A stretch of DNA of 64,000 bases from Bacteroidales bacterium (GTDB taxonomy: Bacteria > Bacteroidota > Bacteroidia > Bacteroidales > WCHB1-69), in assembly GCA_016288655.1 (NCBI GenBank), contig JAEEKX010000003.1, forward strand, positions 1 to 64,000, in the 5' to 3' direction. A model generated the notes under the pieces. That model was given only the letters and a program-made list of their open reading frames with translations, did no database searches and was not told the origin of the DNA. Below are positions 45,351 through 56,123 of this stretch, one piece after another (within the stretch, counting starts at the first letter, position 1; every line of letters starts with the position of its first letter). The translations under genes and the position numbers were made by a program.

Positions 45351-46295
45351 TTACGGCTGAACAATCCCCAGCGAGTCGAGGTCGTGCGCCAACTGCGTGC
45401 TGAACAGCGTCGCCCCCTTCCGGTTCAAATGGATGGCGTTGTAAAAATAGCAGGTGTCGTTGCAGACGGGATGATGCGTATAGTCCAACGTCTTGCAGTT
45501 GTGCTTTTCCGCAATCCCGTCGAACATGCGGTGCATCCCCTCCACGTCTTTCACCTTCGCGGTCGCCCCGATGTAGTACGGCGCATAGACCATCACCACC
45601 TGGATGCCCTCCCGCTGGCAGCTGTTCAAGAAATCCTCGAACGCGCGAATCGCCTTGGGACTTTTGTCGTAGTTGATCTCCTTGACCTGCTCATACCTCG
45701 ATCCGTCCCATTTCTTGTCGTGGTCGATGAAGCCCTTATACAATATATTATCATGGTTGGTGTAGTAGGATTTGTTGACCATGATATCCCGATAAATCTT
45801 CATGTTCTTGATGTAGCGCCAGCAGGGGACGAAGCGGTCGGCCCAGGAGAGATTCCGGCGTTTCCGCACCTGCTCCCACAGGTATTTGTCGTAAACGTAA
45901 GGATCGTATTGGAACTCTTCGTACCTGCCGCCACAGTACATCGTCCCGGGGGACACTTCATACAGGATGTACTTGGGCTTGGCGGTGGCGTGGCGTCGGT
46001 ATAGGTCGTACTTCAGCAATTCGCTGTCCATCCCTTGTCCATTGCAGCCCAGGTTGTAACTGTCAACCTGCAGGATGCTGTCCAGAATCTTGGGATTGAA
46101 CTGCACGAACGCCCGTGAAGAGCCCATGATGAGCATGTCATGTTGCAAGTTGTCAGAGCAATAGATGTCGTTCCAGTTGGCGTAGGGTGCGGTCTCTAAA
46201 TGCTGTATTTTGTACGTCATGGCCATATCCACCCCCAAGGCCAGCAGGTAGAGGATGCCCGAAAACAGCAGCAGTTTCTGGAGGAATTTTTTCAT
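45351..46295 (-). CDS. Membrane-anchored SGNH/DltD-like protein, partner of MBOAT
   Basis: N-terminal TM; HDMLIMGSSRAFVQFNPKIL (GxS-type block I), late block NAIHLNRKGATLF; 2-nt gap from the MBOAT gene. Confidence 0.8.
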   Translation of the reverse strand: MKKFLQKLLLFSGILYLLALGVDMAMTYKIQHLETAPYANWNDIYCSDNLQHDMLIMGSSRAFVQFNPKILDSILQVDSYNLGCNGQGMDSELLKYDLYRRHATAKPKYILYEVSPGTMYCGGRYEEFQYDPYVYDKYLWEQVRKRRNLSWADRFVPCWRYIKNMKIYRDIMVNKSYYTNHDNILYKGFIDHDKKWDGSRYEQVKEINYDKSPKAIRAFEDFLNSCQREGIQVVMVYAPYYIGATAKVKDVEGMHRMFDGIAEKHNCKTLDYTHHPVCNDTCYFYNAIHLNRKGATLFSTQLAHDLDSLGIVQP

Positions 46296-46297
46296 GG

Positions 46298-47722
46298 CTA
46301 AAATTGGAAATAGATGAAGGTTTCGGCTCCTTGGTAGGAGATGAACATGAGGAAAATCAGGGCGTAATAGATGGAGAACTTCAGGGCATGTGAGTGGATG
46401 CCGCAGAGGTCGAGGGCGTGCGGTTGGGCGCGTTGCACCCACTCTACCGCGGTCATCAGCAGGATGCAGAGGAGGGTGATGCCGATGCCGCTGGCCCTGA
46501 GCGATCCGCCGCTGGTGAACATCTGTACGAAGTAGTCGCCGGCGACGGCGATGCTCTCGGCACGGAAGAGGATCCAGCCGATGACGGCCAAGGCGAACGT
46601 CAGCAGCATCTGTCCCAGCTCCTTCAGCGTGGGCAGGCGACGGCCTTCCGCCACGCCGTTGGTGTATTTGCGGTTCTTGCCCAGCAGAATTAGCGGCAGG
46701 AAGAGCAGTGCATGGAAGGCGCCCCATGCCAGGAAGGTCCAGTTGGCGCCGTGCCAGAAGCCGCTGAGCAGGAAGATGACGAAGGTGTTGCGCACGATCT
46801 TGGCCTTCGACACGCGGCTGCCGCCGAGCGGGATATAGACGTAGTCGCGGAACCAGGTGGTGAGCGAGATGTGCCACCGCCGCCAGAACTCGGCGATGTC
46901 GCGACTGAAGTATGGGTTGTTGAAGTTGCGCATCAGCCGGATGCCGAAGAGTTTGGCGGTGCCGATGGCGATGTCGGAGTAGCCGGAGAAGTCGCCGTAG
47001 ATCTGGATGGCGAAGAAGACAGCCGCCAGTGCCAGGTTCCAACTGCTCGCCCCTTGGTAGTGGCCGAACACTTCGTTGACGAAGACGGCGCAACCGTCGG
47101 CGACGGCGATCTTCTTGAAAAGCCCCCACAGGATCTGGCGCATTCCGTCGATGGCCTGGTCGTGGTCGAAGGTGCGCGGCTGGGCGAACTGCGGCAGCAG
47201 GTTCGTCGCCCGCTCGATGGGACCGGCCACCAGTTGCGGGAAGAAACTCACGAAGGCGAAGAACTGGATAATGTCGCGCGTCGGCTCCAGCTTTCCGCGA
47301 TATACGTCGATGCTGTAACTGAGCGCCTGGAAGGTGTAGAAACTGATGCCCACGGGCAGCACGATCTTCAACAGCAGTCCGTCGGTGTGGCCGCCTAAGA
47401 AGAGGTTGGCGAATGAGGTGGCGAAGAAGTCGTAGTATTTGAAGACGCCGAGGATGGCAAGGTTGAGCACGATGTTGCCGATATGTACGGCCTTGGCCGC
47501 TGTCCCCCCGCGGTACCGTTCTATGAGCAGGCCGCTTCCCCAACTGCACAGCGATGTGAAGGCGATCAGGAAGAGGAAACGCCAGTCCCACCAGCCGTAA
47601 AAAAGGTAGGACACCGCGACGATGAAGAGGTTCTGCAGCCGCAGGTTGCGGTTGACTACGAACCAGTAGGTGAAAAACACCAGCGGTAGGAAAATCGCAA
47701 ATTCAAGGGAGTTGAAAAACAT
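46298..47722 (-). CDS. MBOAT family O-acyltransferase (AlgI-like)
   Basis: PVGISFYTFQALSYSIDVYRGKL; DFSGYSDIAIGTAKLFGIRLMRNFNNPYFSRDIAEFWRRWHISLTTWFRDYVYIPLGGSR; GFWHGANWTF. Confidence 0.96.
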   Translation of the reverse strand: MFFNSLEFAIFLPLVFFTYWFVVNRNLRLQNLFIVAVSYLFYGWWDWRFLFLIAFTSLCSWGSGLLIERYRGGTAAKAVHIGNIVLNLAILGVFKYYDFFATSFANLFLGGHTDGLLLKIVLPVGISFYTFQALSYSIDVYRGKLEPTRDIIQFFAFVSFFPQLVAGPIERATNLLPQFAQPRTFDHDQAIDGMRQILWGLFKKIAVADGCAVFVNEVFGHYQGASSWNLALAAVFFAIQIYGDFSGYSDIAIGTAKLFGIRLMRNFNNPYFSRDIAEFWRRWHISLTTWFRDYVYIPLGGSRVSKAKIVRNTFVIFLLSGFWHGANWTFLAWGAFHALLFLPLILLGKNRKYTNGVAEGRRLPTLKELGQMLLTFALAVIGWILFRAESIAVAGDYFVQMFTSGGSLRASGIGITLLCILLMTAVEWVQRAQPHALDLCGIHSHALKFSIYYALIFLMFISYQGAETFIYFQF

Positions 47723-47731
47723 GGCGCGGCT

Positions 47732-49096
47732 CTATTCTTCTTTGGCTAACGCCAGAAATTCGTCATCAACATGGAAGATGCGGGCGATGGTGAGTGCCTC
47801 GGCAGGCACCTCGTCGGAGGTGGTCTCGGTGAGACGGTAGTCCATGTAACGGTTGAGACTGTGCGGCGTCACCTCGCCGGAGATCTTGTCGGTGGTCAGC
47901 CCCTTCACGCGCAGACGGCGGCATGGGGCGGGGATCCCGCTGTAGTGGGTGGTCACTATCGACATGACATGGTACTTCTGCATCATCCGCACGAAGGCGT
48001 TCACTATGCGGCGGCCTTCGTCGGGGTTGGTGGTGCGTGCCAACTCATCGACCAACGCCAGCAGTTTCACCCCGCGTTTCGCCTGCAACAGGATCTCATT
48101 GACCGACAGCATCTCGGCGGCGAACGACGAGAGTCCGTGCTGTTCGGTCTGCTGGTCGTCGATGAGGCAGATGACCTCTTCCACGGGTACGATCTCGGCG
48201 CGCTCCGCAGGCACGTAGAAACCGAACTGGAACATGTGCTGCGCCAACGCCAACGACTTGAGCAGCACGGTCTTGCCCGACATGTTGGCGCCGGTGATGA
48301 GGCACGGTCCCTGCTCGAGCGCGATGTCAACGGCCTGGAAGTGGCCGCCGCGTTCGGCGAGTGTTGCTGCGATCTGCGGGTGGAAGATGGCGGTGTAGGT
48401 GGTGCGTTCTGTGGCGGTGGCGGGGCGGGTGAGGTGCCATTCCGCGGCCATCTGCGCCTTGGCGTTCAGCACGTCGAGGTCGCCGAGGCGGTGCAGGTTG
48501 CGCAGCAGCGCCTCGCGATAGGGCTGCAACATCTCGGTGAGTTTCTGGCGCACGGAATCCTCCATCTGCGACACTTCCCACGTCAGTTTCTCACGCTCGC
48601 TCTCCTCCTCCGATTGCAGTATCTTCTTCCGCGCCTCCTCCAGCTCCGGGTGGTAGCAGGAATATACGTAGAAGTGGGCGATGCGGCTGCCTTCGGGGTC
48701 GAGTAGTTCGACCACTTTCGACAGGTCGTCGAGTTCCATGCACTCGTATTGCGTCTCGCGCAGCAACTCCGCAATCTTCTGCGAGGCGAGCGAGAACTTC
48801 TTGATCTCGAAGAGCTCGATGTCGTCCAGCACCTGCAACTGCTTGAGATTCTGCAAGGTCTTGGTGATGTCGTTGATTTCATGCAGCAGCACGACCAGTT
48901 GGTGCGCGGGTTGCGGGTGCCGTTCGAGGAAGGCGATGTGGCGTTGCAGGTCGTCAAGGTTCCGCTCGATGGCGGCGGCGTCGGTCATGAAGGGCTGGTT
49001 GAGCAGCAGCGACTTGCCCCACGAGGAACAAACCTGCACGTGCTCAAATACATACGGAAGACCGTTGACCTTCTTGATGGCGTCCTTGACGAGCAT
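47732..49096 (-). CDS. MutS-related ATPase lacking N-terminal mismatch-recognition domain (possibly KamC-like)
   Basis: 454 aa; CLITGANMSGKTVLLKSLALAQHM; LALVDELARTTNPDEGRRIVNAFV; STVTTHYS-like switch. Confidence 0.85.
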   Translation of the reverse strand: MLVKDAIKKVNGLPYVFEHVQVCSSWGKSLLLNQPFMTDAAAIERNLDDLQRHIAFLERHPQPAHQLVVLLHEINDITKTLQNLKQLQVLDDIELFEIKKFSLASQKIAELLRETQYECMELDDLSKVVELLDPEGSRIAHFYVYSCYHPELEEARKKILQSEEESEREKLTWEVSQMEDSVRQKLTEMLQPYREALLRNLHRLGDLDVLNAKAQMAAEWHLTRPATATERTTYTAIFHPQIAATLAERGGHFQAVDIALEQGPCLITGANMSGKTVLLKSLALAQHMFQFGFYVPAERAEIVPVEEVICLIDDQQTEQHGLSSFAAEMLSVNEILLQAKRGVKLLALVDELARTTNPDEGRRIVNAFVRMMQKYHVMSIVTTHYSGIPAPCRRLRVKGLTTDKISGEVTPHSLNRYMDYRLTETTSDEVPAEALTIARIFHVDDEFLALAKEE

Positions 49097-49099
49097 TGT

Positions 49100-51061
49100 C
49101 TATCTCTTTTTCTGTTGTTGAAGTTGCTGTTGTTGTTTCAGCATCTCCTCCATGCGGGCCTGCCAACGGCTCTTCTTGACGGGCTTCACCATGTTGGTCT
49201 CCATCTTTTTCAGAAGTTTCTCTTCGTTGATGGCCATGCGGAAAATCCACATCTGCAGGAAGGTGATGAGGTTGATGAGCAGATAGTAGTAGGTGAGGGC
49301 GGAGGAGAAACTGTTGAACATGCCGAGGAAGAGGATGGGCATGAGGTACATCATCCATTTCATCACCTTCATCTGGTCGTTGTTGCCGGCCGACATCAGC
49401 TTGTTGTTCAGCCAGGTATAGACGAGGGTGGCGATGGTCATCAGCAGGGTGAACAAACTGACGTGGTCGCCGTAGAAGGGAATGTTGAAACTGAGGTCGA
49501 GGATGGAGTCATAAGAGGAGAGGTCTTCAGCCCAGAGGAAACTCTGCTGACGGAGTTCGTAGGAGGCAGGGAAAAAGCGGTACATGGCGATGAGGATCGG
49601 CATCTGGATGAGCATCGGCACGCAGCCGCCCATCGGACTGATGCCCGCCTTCTTGTACAGGGTCATGGTCGCCTGCTGCTTCTTCATGGCATCTTCCTGT
49701 TTCGGGTACTTGGCGTTCAGTTCTTCGATCTGCGGTTTCAGCACACGCATCTTGGCCGAGGAGAGGTAGGTTTTGTAGGCGAGCGGCAGAATGAGAACTT
49801 TGATGAAGATACTGAGTATCAGGATGATGATACCGTAGCTGATGCCGTATGCCTCCAACCAGTTGAAGATCGGGATGACGATGAAGCGGTTGATCCAGTG
49901 CAGCAGGAAGAATCCCCAGCCCAGCGGGACCAACTTCTCAAGGTTCAAGTCGTACTCTTTCAGCACCTTGTATTGGTTGGGGCCGAAGTACATCTGCATG
50001 TTGAACTTGCCGTTGTCGTAGTCGGCAATGTCGAAGTCGGTGCGGGCGCGCATATTTTTCAGCAGCGGGTCGTTGTCCTTGACTTCCGGCACCTTGACCT
50101 CCATCTTGCCCTTCTTGAACTCCTTGTCCTTGGCGATGAGAATGGAGGTGAAGAACTGTTGTTTGAAGGAGACCCACTTCATTTCGGTGGGCATCTCTTT
50201 CTCCTCGGAGCCGCGCTCGTTGAGGTTCTCCACTTCGTCGCGGTTGTCCATATAATATAGTGTGGAGAGGTCTCGTTCGGCCTTCACGTTCTTTTCGACA
50301 GAATAGAGGGACGCCTGCCATTCCATGTCGAAACTCTTCCGGTGGAGGTATTTCGACATGTTCTTGAGTTGCACGCTGTAGTCGAGCATGTATTCGTCGG
50401 CGTTGAAGGTGTAGTCGAACATGAGGTAGGCGTTGGAGTCGAGTTGGCTGCGGGCTTCAATGGTGCTGTCGGCGAGTTTGTAGGGGTGGAGGTAGAGGCG
50501 GAGGTGCCCGGTACCGGAGGTGATGTCAACGGTGTCCTTGTCGGCTGTGAAGTAGCAGTCGGCGGTGGAGACGAGCGACTGCTGGTCATCGCGAACGCGC
50601 AGCGGGATGGACATGGAGGTGGTGTTGTCGTTGTAAAGCACCAGTTCGTCCTTCTTCTCGCCCTTGGGGGCGTATTTGTAAATGTCCTTGAGCCGGATGT
50701 ACTTGATGTATCCGCCGTAGCGGGCGAAGTGGTATTCCGCCTTGTTGGTGCGCACCACGAAGTCGTTGGTGCGGGCGTCGTCGGCATAGCCGAGGATGGC
50801 GTTGCTGGCTTGGACGGCCGGTTCGGCGGTGGCAGTGGGCTCGCCCTCTGCGGGAGACTCTGCGGCGGCGACGTTTTCTGCGGAGTCGGCGGCTAATTGC
50901 ACGTATTTGGTGGTGTCGCTCTTGGCTTTCTGCTGGGCTTGGGCCTCCTGTTCTTTCATCTGCTGTTCGCGGGCCTCCTTCGCTTTGTGGGAGGAGTAGA
51001 AACTGAAGCCCATGAACATGGCGAAGATGATCAGCAGGCCGATGATGGTGTGTTTGTCCAT
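49100..51061 (-). CDS. yidC: Membrane protein insertase YidC
   Basis: 653 aa; GGCVPMLIQMPILIAMYRFFPASYELRQQSFLWAEDLSSYDSIL; large periplasmic domain. Confidence 0.97.
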   Translation of the reverse strand: MDKHTIIGLLIIFAMFMGFSFYSSHKAKEAREQQMKEQEAQAQQKAKSDTTKYVQLAADSAENVAAAESPAEGEPTATAEPAVQASNAILGYADDARTNDFVVRTNKAEYHFARYGGYIKYIRLKDIYKYAPKGEKKDELVLYNDNTTSMSIPLRVRDDQQSLVSTADCYFTADKDTVDITSGTGHLRLYLHPYKLADSTIEARSQLDSNAYLMFDYTFNADEYMLDYSVQLKNMSKYLHRKSFDMEWQASLYSVEKNVKAERDLSTLYYMDNRDEVENLNERGSEEKEMPTEMKWVSFKQQFFTSILIAKDKEFKKGKMEVKVPEVKDNDPLLKNMRARTDFDIADYDNGKFNMQMYFGPNQYKVLKEYDLNLEKLVPLGWGFFLLHWINRFIVIPIFNWLEAYGISYGIIILILSIFIKVLILPLAYKTYLSSAKMRVLKPQIEELNAKYPKQEDAMKKQQATMTLYKKAGISPMGGCVPMLIQMPILIAMYRFFPASYELRQQSFLWAEDLSSYDSILDLSFNIPFYGDHVSLFTLLMTIATLVYTWLNNKLMSAGNNDQMKVMKWMMYLMPILFLGMFNSFSSALTYYYLLINLITFLQMWIFRMAINEEKLLKKMETNMVKPVKKSRWQARMEEMLKQQQQLQQQKKR

Positions 51062-51087
51062 GTAATGATGATGTTATGTAAAAGGAA

Positions 51088-52092
51088 TTATTTTTTGAGG
51101 ATGGCGAATGCGGCGGCGGTGGCATCGGTGAGGGTGTCGCGGATGCTGAGCGGCTGTTTGGCGGTGCCGGCGACGAACAGACCATCGACGGCAGTGAGGT
51201 TGTCGCCCAAGTGCGGGCCCTGCGTGGCGATGAAGTGGTAGTCGCCCTCGATGCCGCAGGCCGCGCCGAGGTTGCGGGTGCCCGCCGACGGCTCCATGCC
51301 GCACATCAGCACCAGCAGGTCGGTGGTCATCTTCAACGGCTGCCCGATGAGCGTGTCCTCCGACTTGATCTGCACCTTGTTGTCGAAAGTGGCTGAGGCT
51401 TCCGAAATGCGCCCGCGGATGAAACGGATGTCGTACTTCTCCTGCGCCTCGCGGTACATCTCCTCGAAGCCCTTGCCCCACATGCGCAAATCCATGTAAT
51501 ACAGGTAGATTTCGGCTTCAGGGAGCAACTTGCGCACCTCGATGGCCTGCTTCACCGCCGTCACGCAACACACTTTCGAACAGTAGTTGTTGCCCGACTT
51601 CTCGTCGCGGGAGCCAACGCACTGCAGGAACACGATCTTGCCCGGCTCTTCGCCCATCGAGTTGGTGATCTGTTTGTGGTGGATCATCCGCTCCAAATCC
51701 AGCGAGGTGATGACGCCTTTGTAGATGCCGTAGCCCAACTCCTCCTTGCGGTGCGCGTCGAAGAGCGTGTATCCCGTTGTAATCAACACTTTCTCAGCAA
51801 AATATGCCTTTCCTTCCTTGTCGGTCAACTTGAACTCGCCTTCGTTTTTCACGATATTCACGATCTCCTTCTCACAAAGCACCTTGATGTTGTCGTTCAG
51901 CAACTTGGCACTCAGTTTGTCGGCTAATTCCTGCGACGACGAGAAGTCGGGAAACAGGAATGCCTTGTCGAGGATGTTGGGCAGGGGAGCGGTCGATTTC
52001 TCGAACAACACGACCTCGCAGTCGTTGGCGGCGAGCACGGATGCGGCTTCAATGCCTGCGGGACCGGCTCCGATGATGGCTACCTTCTTCAT
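51088..52092 (-). CDS. HdrA/QmoA-like FAD-dependent oxidoreductase
   Basis: VAIIGAGPAGIEAASVLAANDCEVVLFEK; VFLQCVGSRDEKSGNNYCSKVCCVTAVKQAIEVRK; DGLFVAGTAKQPLSIRDTL. Confidence 0.88.
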   Translation of the reverse strand: MKKVAIIGAGPAGIEAASVLAANDCEVVLFEKSTAPLPNILDKAFLFPDFSSSQELADKLSAKLLNDNIKVLCEKEIVNIVKNEGEFKLTDKEGKAYFAEKVLITTGYTLFDAHRKEELGYGIYKGVITSLDLERMIHHKQITNSMGEEPGKIVFLQCVGSRDEKSGNNYCSKVCCVTAVKQAIEVRKLLPEAEIYLYYMDLRMWGKGFEEMYREAQEKYDIRFIRGRISEASATFDNKVQIKSEDTLIGQPLKMTTDLLVLMCGMEPSAGTRNLGAACGIEGDYHFIATQGPHLGDNLTAVDGLFVAGTAKQPLSIRDTLTDATAAAFAILKK

Positions 52093-52239
52093 GTTTCAGC
52101 GGGTTAATTAGCAATCTTGCTTCTTTATAATCATTTGATTTATAAATAGTTATAAAGAAACAAGAACATTTTTATTCAAAATGCAAATTTACATTAAATT
52201 CTTGAATGGAGAACCATAAAAAGTGAGCGAAAAAAATCG

Positions 52240-52247
52240 TAACTTTG
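52240..52247 (+). promoter_or_regulatory. TAACTTTG -7 box upstream of sufB
   Basis: Matches TAnnTTTG. Confidence 0.6.
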
Positions 52248-52273
52248 CCGCTCCAAATTATATTGGGAATATT

Positions 52274-53728
<1,455 letters not shown>

Positions 53729-53774
53729 TCCCTGTTTTTCTAGACTCAGCATGACATTAGAAATTTGCTATTTT

Positions 53775-53796
53775 GAGACGCGGCATGCCACGTCTC
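53775..53796. repeat. Palindromic intergenic repeat gagacgcggcatgccacgtctc
   Basis: Near-perfect inverted repeat with GGCATGCC core. Confidence 0.8.
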
Positions 53797-53805
53797 TACA
53801 ATAAA

Positions 53806-53868
53806 AACTTTTAACTTTCAACTTTCAACTTTTAACTTTTAACTTTTAACTTTTAACTTTCAACTCCC
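53806..53868. repeat. Tandem ~7 bp repeat (AACTTTY)n
   Basis: aacttttaactttcaactttcaacttttaacttttaacttttaacttttaactttcaac. Confidence 0.9.
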
Positions 53869-53870
53869 CC

Positions 53871-54914
53871 ATGCACCTTGCAGATACCACCATCCAACAC
53901 ATCGCCGTACACGCTGTCGGCAACAAACAGTTAGACGAGCCGCTCACCCTGTCGCACGAACTGCTCAATGTGAGCGACGAGGTGAAGAATCTGCTCAAGA
54001 CGTACTTTCTCTTCCCCTTCAAGTCGGAGGAGTATTTCCAGCTGTTCCATGAGGACGGGGTGGAGATGAACGACATTTACAAGGCGGCCACGGCCATTTT
54101 CGAGGACCCCGACAGCTTGCTTGAGCAGTCGCTCTACATGGCCCAGCACCTCTACAACCAGTGCAACCACCCGAAAATCAAGGACGGCGAGTTCTATGTG
54201 GTCTATTTCAAGGACTGCGTTTTGGATGATGAGCAGGTGGATGCCGTCGGACTTTTCAAAGCCGAGACCAAAGACTCGTTCCTGAAGATTCATCAGGAGG
54301 ACGATAAGTTTGTGGTAGAGAGCGACTTCGGCTTCGGTCTCAATAAGCTCGACAAGGGCTGTCTGATTCTCAACACCGAGAAGGAGCGCGGCTACGTGCT
54401 GTCGGTGGTCGATAACACCAACCGCGGGGGCGAGGCGCAGTACTGGATGGACGACTTCCTGCACTGCCGCCAGCGCAAGGATGAATACTACAACACCCAG
54501 AGCATGCTTACCCTCTGCAAGGAGTTCGTAACTGATTATATGCCAGAACAATTCGAGGAGGTTTCCAAAGCCGACCAAGCCGAAATCCTCAACCGTTCGG
54601 TCAACTTTTTCAAGGAGAACAAGACCTTCGAGATGGAGGATTTCAAACAGGAGGTTATCGGCAACGAGGAGCTCATCGAAAGTTTCGACACCTACAAGGA
54701 GGAGTTCCAGCAGGCCAACGACATGGTGGTGCCCGACAGCTTCGGCATTTCCGACAGCGCCATCAAGAAGCAGTCGCGCAACTTCAAGAGTGTCATTAAG
54801 TTAGATAAAAACTTTCACGTTTACGTGCATGGCGACACCAAGCGCATCAAGAAGGGTGTGGACCCCGAGACGGGCCTGAACTATTACCAGCTTTTCTTCG
54901 AAGAGGAGTACTAA
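53871..54914 (+). CDS. Nucleoid-associated protein (NdpA/YejK family)
   Basis: IQHIAVHAVGNKQLDEPLTLSHELL; GCLILNTEKERGYVLSVVDNTNRGGEAQYWMDDFL; KNFHVYVHGDTKRIKKGVDPETGLNYYQLFFEEEY. Confidence 0.92.
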   Translation: MHLADTTIQHIAVHAVGNKQLDEPLTLSHELLNVSDEVKNLLKTYFLFPFKSEEYFQLFHEDGVEMNDIYKAATAIFEDPDSLLEQSLYMAQHLYNQCNHPKIKDGEFYVVYFKDCVLDDEQVDAVGLFKAETKDSFLKIHQEDDKFVVESDFGFGLNKLDKGCLILNTEKERGYVLSVVDNTNRGGEAQYWMDDFLHCRQRKDEYYNTQSMLTLCKEFVTDYMPEQFEEVSKADQAEILNRSVNFFKENKTFEMEDFKQEVIGNEELIESFDTYKEEFQQANDMVVPDSFGISDSAIKKQSRNFKSVIKLDKNFHVYVHGDTKRIKKGVDPETGLNYYQLFFEEEY

Positions 54915-54949
54915 GCGGTACTATATTATTAATGTAGCTTTTTTTTATT

Positions 54950-55460
54950 TGGGCGGCCCGGCTCCCTGCGGTCGCCGTCGGGCTATACGCTTTACTTCGC
55001 TTCGCTCGTGCTCGCTTCTATCCCTGCCGCGACGGGACCTCGGGGCGGTGTCGGCATAATCCATTCTGCCATGGGGAGGGCATCCGTTCCCGCAGGCGGC
55101 GGCCTTACGGCCTTGCCTGCGGCTGTGTTCTGGTGCCCTTTCAGGGCGCGATGGTGGATTCCGCCAGCCTGCGGCCGGCGGAATGGTGACGGACCCAAGG
55201 TAAAAGTTTGGGGTGAGGGGCGGCTTTGCCGTCCCTCACCCCCTTGTTAATGACTAGGTTGTCCGCCATTCCGTTGCCGACGATAGGAGGCAACGGAACC
55301 TCCACCGCCCCACCAGCAAGTATCATCATCCATCCCGCCCGCGTCCTGAAAGGACGCACTCCCAGTAACCTCAGACAAGGCCTCTTGAGGCCGCAGTCTG
55401 GGGTGGGGAACCGCACGGGAGACCAGCGTGCTGAAAGCACGCTACTCATCATTTTCGCGT
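54950..55460. repeat. GC-rich hairpin-dense non-coding intergenic element
   Basis: Several stems: ccgcaggc..ggcc-ttac-ggcc..gcctgcgg; gccctttcagggc; attccgcc..ggcggaat; gtcctgaaaggac; ggcctcttgaggcc; cgtgctgaaagcacg. Confidence 0.75.
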
Positions 55461-55796
55461 AATTCGCGTCCATTCGCAGTGAAAAAACTTATCAACAACT
55501 TACTAACAGGTTTTCAACAGAGGGAAAATCTCGTTTCTTGCCCTCTTTCCATCAAAAAATGCAAATTTTGAGAATGAAATTTCCAAGATAATAACTCTCT
55601 CTATGCCAAAAAGTTGCAGAGCGATTTGCATCGGATTTTATAGTAACTTTGTGGAGTATTATTAACCTAAAAAACTTCCAGAACTATTGAATGTTATCAG
55701 GTCATACGCCTGGGTAGATCAAAAAATCGCATTTTAACGGACAAAGTGGCGATATTTTACATTAATTTGCGTAATTTTGCGGCGCAACAGACGGAG

Positions 55797-56123
55797 ATGA
55801 CGGAAGAGATGCGGACATGGCTCAAGTTGCTGAAGGAGATGCCGTATATGGATGAAAGCGACTATGCCGGGCAGCCGGAGTTCTTCCAAGAGCTGATGGA
55901 CGAATGCAGAATATCAAAATTGGATACCATGGAAAAAGCAAATTACGAAAAGAGCGTATTGGAGTACGAGGACGTGCAGGATGCCATGTCGTGTGCCCGT
56001 GCTGAGGGCAGGGAAGAAGCACTGCTCAGTACCGCTCGCAAGTTATTAGAATTGGGAGTTTCATTTTCTGACATCGTCAAAGCTACCGGTTTGAGCGAAG
56101 AGCAGGTAAGAGAACTGAAATAA
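55797..56123 (+). pseudogene. C-terminal remnant of Rpn-family / PD-(D/E)XK nuclease transposase
   Basis: MTEEMRTWLKLLKEMPYMDE...EKANYEKSVLEYEDVQDAMSCARAEGREEALLSTARKLLELGVSFSDIVKATGLSEEQVRELK; typical C-terminal tail but catalytic N-terminus absent. Confidence 0.75.

Noticed and set aside
45351-47591. 746-aa minus-strand ORF as one protein
   Set aside because: N-terminal ~430 aa are an alternative frame of the MBOAT gene (46298-47722); only the part from 46295 downward (MKKFLQK...) is real.
48749-50260. 503-aa plus-strand ORF
   Set aside because: Antisense to the MutS-like gene and yidC.
55008-55473. ORFs of 68-110 aa in the hairpin-rich region
   Set aside because: Proline/arginine-rich translations of inverted-repeat DNA; no coding signature.
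55488-55520. DnaA-box-like ttatcaaca / tttcaacag words suggesting an origin
   Set aside because: Only isolated imperfect matches and no dnaA/dnaN or other origin-associated genes nearby.
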